Source of the DNA: JBKBXU01 sp046313675
GTDB taxonomy: Bacteria; Bacteroidota; Bacteroidia; Cytophagales; Cytophagaceae
Direction: 5' to 3'
DNA: 8,303 nt
Assembly: GCA_046313675.1 (NCBI GenBank)
Contig: JBKBXU010000210.1
Coordinates: forward strand, 1 to 8,303
Within the stretch, counting starts at the first letter, position 1, and every line of letters starts with the position of its first letter. The notes under the pieces were generated by a model, which had not been told where the DNA came from, ran no database searches, and saw only the letters and a list, made by a program, of their open reading frames with translations. Both the position numbers and the translations under genes were made by a program. This document shows, piece by piece, positions 6,567 to 8,303 of the stretch.

Positions 6567-6938
6567 ATGGATAATTTTGAGAATAGGTATATGCGTTATT
6601 GGTTTGAGGGCGATGTTCTTTGTGGCGAATTTACCTCAGAGGTAGAAATAGATCTTAAAATAGCTAAAGCTGTAGTAGAAGGGAGGCTTAAATATTCAAA
6701 TTATAAAAATGTGAAGGGTTGCATTGATTGTTGTAATGTAAAAAAAATGAGTCGTGATGCAAGGGTATTTTTCTCAGAACCATCTTCTTGTAAAAGTCTG
6801 AAGGTGGCCGCTTTGGTTATTAATTCAGCTGTACAGAAAATGATAGGTAATTTTATAATTAAAATCCATAAACCTCCTGTTCCAACTAAGCTATTTACTT
6901 GTAAAGAAGAGGCCATGCAATGGTTGGGTGAGTTTTAA
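6567..6938 (+). CDS. Small STAS/SEC14-like domain protein of unknown function
   Basis: 123 aa soluble protein with no signal peptide or membrane segment. It resembles a family common in Bacteroidota and annotated as STAS/SEC14-like (I believe DUF7793): an N-terminal strand pair (YMRYWFEGDVLCGEF, 8-22), a helix with IDLKIAKAVVEGRL (28-41), a central strand plus K.MSRDARVFF (60-69), an AALVINS strand (81-87), GNFIIKIHKPPVPTKLF (94-110) and a final helix EEAMQWL (114-120). KPPVPTKLF followed by a W-containing helix is the most recognisable block. Six cysteines are present, three of them clustered as CIDCC (52-56) where relatives, as I recall them, mostly have D-rich, Cys-free residues. It is the last gene of the operon, 9 nt after the glycosylase. 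No enzymatic residues are evident; binding of a ligand or partner protein is a guess from the fold class. Confidence 0.75.
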   Translation: MDNFENRYMRYWFEGDVLCGEFTSEVEIDLKIAKAVVEGRLKYSNYKNVKGCIDCCNVKKMSRDARVFFSEPSSCKSLKVAALVINSAVQKMIGNFIIKIHKPPVPTKLFTCKEEAMQWLGEF

Positions 6939-6942
6939 TCTA

Positions 6943-6972
6943 GTAAGGCAGCGTGTTAGCATTCTGCCTTAC
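6943..6972. terminator. Stem-loop between convergent genes, probable bidirectional terminator
   Basis: A perfect 9-bp stem, GTAAGGCAG (6943-6951) with CTGCCTTAC (6964-6972), encloses a 12-nt loop. It begins 4 nt after the STAS-like gene and ends 8 nt before the GH3 stop on the other strand, so it fills the 42-nt convergent gap. There is no strong T run on either side, so it is not a classic intrinsic terminator, but the position makes a transcript-end or RNA-stabilising role likely. Confidence 0.6.
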
Positions 6973-6980
6973 CAGACTGA

Positions 6981-8303
6981 CTATATCAATTTAAACCTGG
7001 CAGTTTGATCACCAACTTTTATTGTAAAGTATCCTTCCTCAAGTAATTTTTTTCCTTCATGGTCTGGAAACCATAGATCTTTTTCAGGATTTATTATGAA
7101 AGTGTATGTTTTGCTTTCGCCCGGAGCAATTTCCTGTTTTTCGAAATACTTTAATTGTTTATTTGGTCGCGTAATGCTTGCAAACTCGTCAGTTACAAAC
7201 CATAAAACCGATTCTTTTCCGATGCGGCTACCATTATTTGTGACTTTGATGGTACAGGTTAAGGATTGGTTTTTTGAAATTGCCGTATCGCTTAAAGCCA
7301 GGTCTGAGTAAATAAAATCCGTATAGCTAAGACCCTGTCCAAACTCGATTAATGCAAAGCGTAATAAGGAGTCTGGTACTGGCCTGAAACTGGAAAATTC
7401 ACTTCTCTTGTAGTTATAGGGAATTATATGTCCTGACTTCCAGGGGTAGGTAAACGACATTTTCCCACTTGGATTTACTTTTCCACTTAAGATTTCTGCA
7501 ATAGCTGTGGCACCTTCATTTCCGGGAAGTCCGGCAAAAACTATTGCCTGGCATCTGTCAGCAACTTTATTTATAAGCCTTGGTCTGCCTTCTGTAAGTA
7601 CCAGAATAACCGGTTTTCCTGTGGCTATTGCAGCTTGAACTTCCCTAAGTTGTTTGTCTGATAAGTCAAGGTCATCGATTGTACCATCAGTTTCGGCATA
7701 CCCTTCTTCTTCTCCTACTACCACTATAATTGCCTGAGCATCTGCTGCGGTTGATTTTAGTTTGGAAGCCTCTGATAATATCACACTGGTATTTTGAAGC
7801 TGTTTTTTTAAGGCAGTGTAAACGGTGGGCATGTCTTTCGGAAACCAATAATCTGTTTTGGGAGCAAAACGATAGGTCCATCCACCACTTAAGGCAACCC
7901 GTTTGTCAGCAGTGGAACCGGTAACTACTATTTTTTTGATATTTTCAAGTGGAAGAATTTTGTCGGTATTTTTTACAAGGACAATTGATTCTCTGGCTGC
8001 ATCCAAAGCAATTTTTTTATGCTCCGGATGTCCGATTCTGTCAAAACGATCATTGCGAGGGTAAGGGTTTTCGAATAAGCCAAGATCGAGTTTTAGTTTT
8101 AAAATTCTGCGAACAGATTGATTGATTCGTTCTTCGCTGATTCTTTTTTCCTGGACAAGCTCATAAAGATATCGACAGAAATCTGTGGTAAGTGGTGTCA
8201 TGGACATGTCTACACCGGCATTAATGGCAAGATAGGTAGCTTCTTTTTCATTTTCAGCGATAAAATGCATATTCTCTAATGCAATAATATCTAACCAGTC
8301 CGT
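6981..8303 (-). CDS. Glycoside hydrolase family 3 (beta-glucosidase-like); N-terminal part beyond window edge
   Basis: 440 C-terminal residues are visible; the gene continues past the right edge, and the ATG at 8270 is internal because the frame stays open to 8303 with conserved sequence. GH3 enzymes remove beta-linked sugars from glycan ends by a double-displacement mechanism. Counted from the edge: TDW (1-3) holds the predicted nucleophile D2; AINAGVDMSM (26-35) closes the TIM barrel; RESIVLVKN (104-112) opens the alpha/beta sandwich domain; VVVGEEEGYAETDG (194-207) contains the likely acid/base region (E204 is the best candidate); NPSGKMSFTYPW (277-288) and EFGQGLSYTDF (320-330) are family blocks. 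A fibronectin III-like C-terminal domain follows (about 345-440, with EEGYFTIKVGDQ). The substrate cannot be read from the fragment, and any signal peptide lies outside. No SusC/SusD genes are seen beside it. It is convergent with the STAS-like gene. Confidence 0.92.
   Translation of the reverse strand, partial: TDWLDIIALENMHFIAENEKEATYLAINAGVDMSMTPLTTDFCRYLYELVQEKRISEERINQSVRRILKLKLDLGLFENPYPRNDRFDRIGHPEHKKIALDAARESIVLVKNTDKILPLENIKKIVVTGSTADKRVALSGGWTYRFAPKTDYWFPKDMPTVYTALKKQLQNTSVILSEASKLKSTAADAQAIIVVVGEEEGYAETDGTIDDLDLSDKQLREVQAAIATGKPVILVLTEGRPRLINKVADRCQAIVFAGLPGNEGATAIAEILSGKVNPSGKMSFTYPWKSGHIIPYNYKRSEFSSFRPVPDSLLRFALIEFGQGLSYTDFIYSDLALSDTAISKNQSLTCTIKVTNNGSRIGKESVLWFVTDEFASITRPNKQLKYFEKQEIAPGESKTYTFIINPEKDLWFPDHEGKKLLEEGYFTIKVGDQTARFKLI

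Noticed and set aside
7096..7924. Plus-strand open frames (7096-7311, 7730-7924) opposite the GH3 gene
   Set aside because: They are shadows of a well-conserved glycoside hydrolase on the minus strand.
1..8303. Mobile element, CRISPR array, tRNA/rRNA or defence island
   Set aside because: No transposase, integrase, direct-repeat array, cloverleaf or defence gene cassette was seen on either strand; the helicase alone, next to porP/sprF, is not enough to call a defence system.

Overview
This AT-rich window carries seven protein-coding genes and looks like chromosomal DNA of a member of the Bacteroidota. The clearest evidence is a PorP/SprF-family outer-membrane protein, a family confined essentially to that phylum. 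Supporting signs are promoter boxes of the TAnnTTTG type, the absence of purine-rich Shine-Dalgarno sequences before the genes, and a Bacteroidota-style dipeptide epimerase. A Cytophagales-like host is possible, but the order is not settled by this sequence.

Layout. Positions 1-769 (minus) hold the N-terminal two thirds of an enolase-superfamily L-Ala-D/L-Glu (dipeptide) epimerase, cut by the left edge and apparently starting at TTG. A 121-bp divergent spacer follows, with a good Bacteroidota promoter facing right. It serves a SlyD-like FKBP prolyl isomerase (891-1403), which ends at a strong hairpin terminator. Next come a PorP/SprF protein with a signal peptide (about 1557-2609) and, 11 nt later, a complete Upf1/IGHMBP2-like SF1B helicase (about 2621-4543).

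After a 73-nt gap comes a tight three-gene plus-strand unit: a fused SpmA-SpmB-like membrane protein (4617-5948), an AAG/MPG-type 3-methyladenine DNA glycosylase (5958-6557) and a small STAS/SEC14-like protein (6567-6938). Its two junctions are both 9 nt and all three genes share one reading frame. A stem-loop in the convergent gap separates it from a minus-strand family 3 glycoside hydrolase (6981-8303). That gene is cut by the right edge exactly at its predicted catalytic Asp.

Functionally the window is mixed: peptidoglycan-peptide recycling (epimerase), protein folding and metal handling (SlyD), the cell surface or type IX secretion (PorP/SprF), nucleic-acid maintenance (helicase, glycosylase) and glycan breakdown (GH3). 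I see no mobile element, CRISPR array, RNA gene or phage gene, and no convincing new defence or biosynthetic system. The least explained part is the membrane protein/DNA glycosylase/STAS-like operon, where a two-Gate-domain membrane protein with no known substrate is coupled to an enzyme that releases free damaged purine bases.
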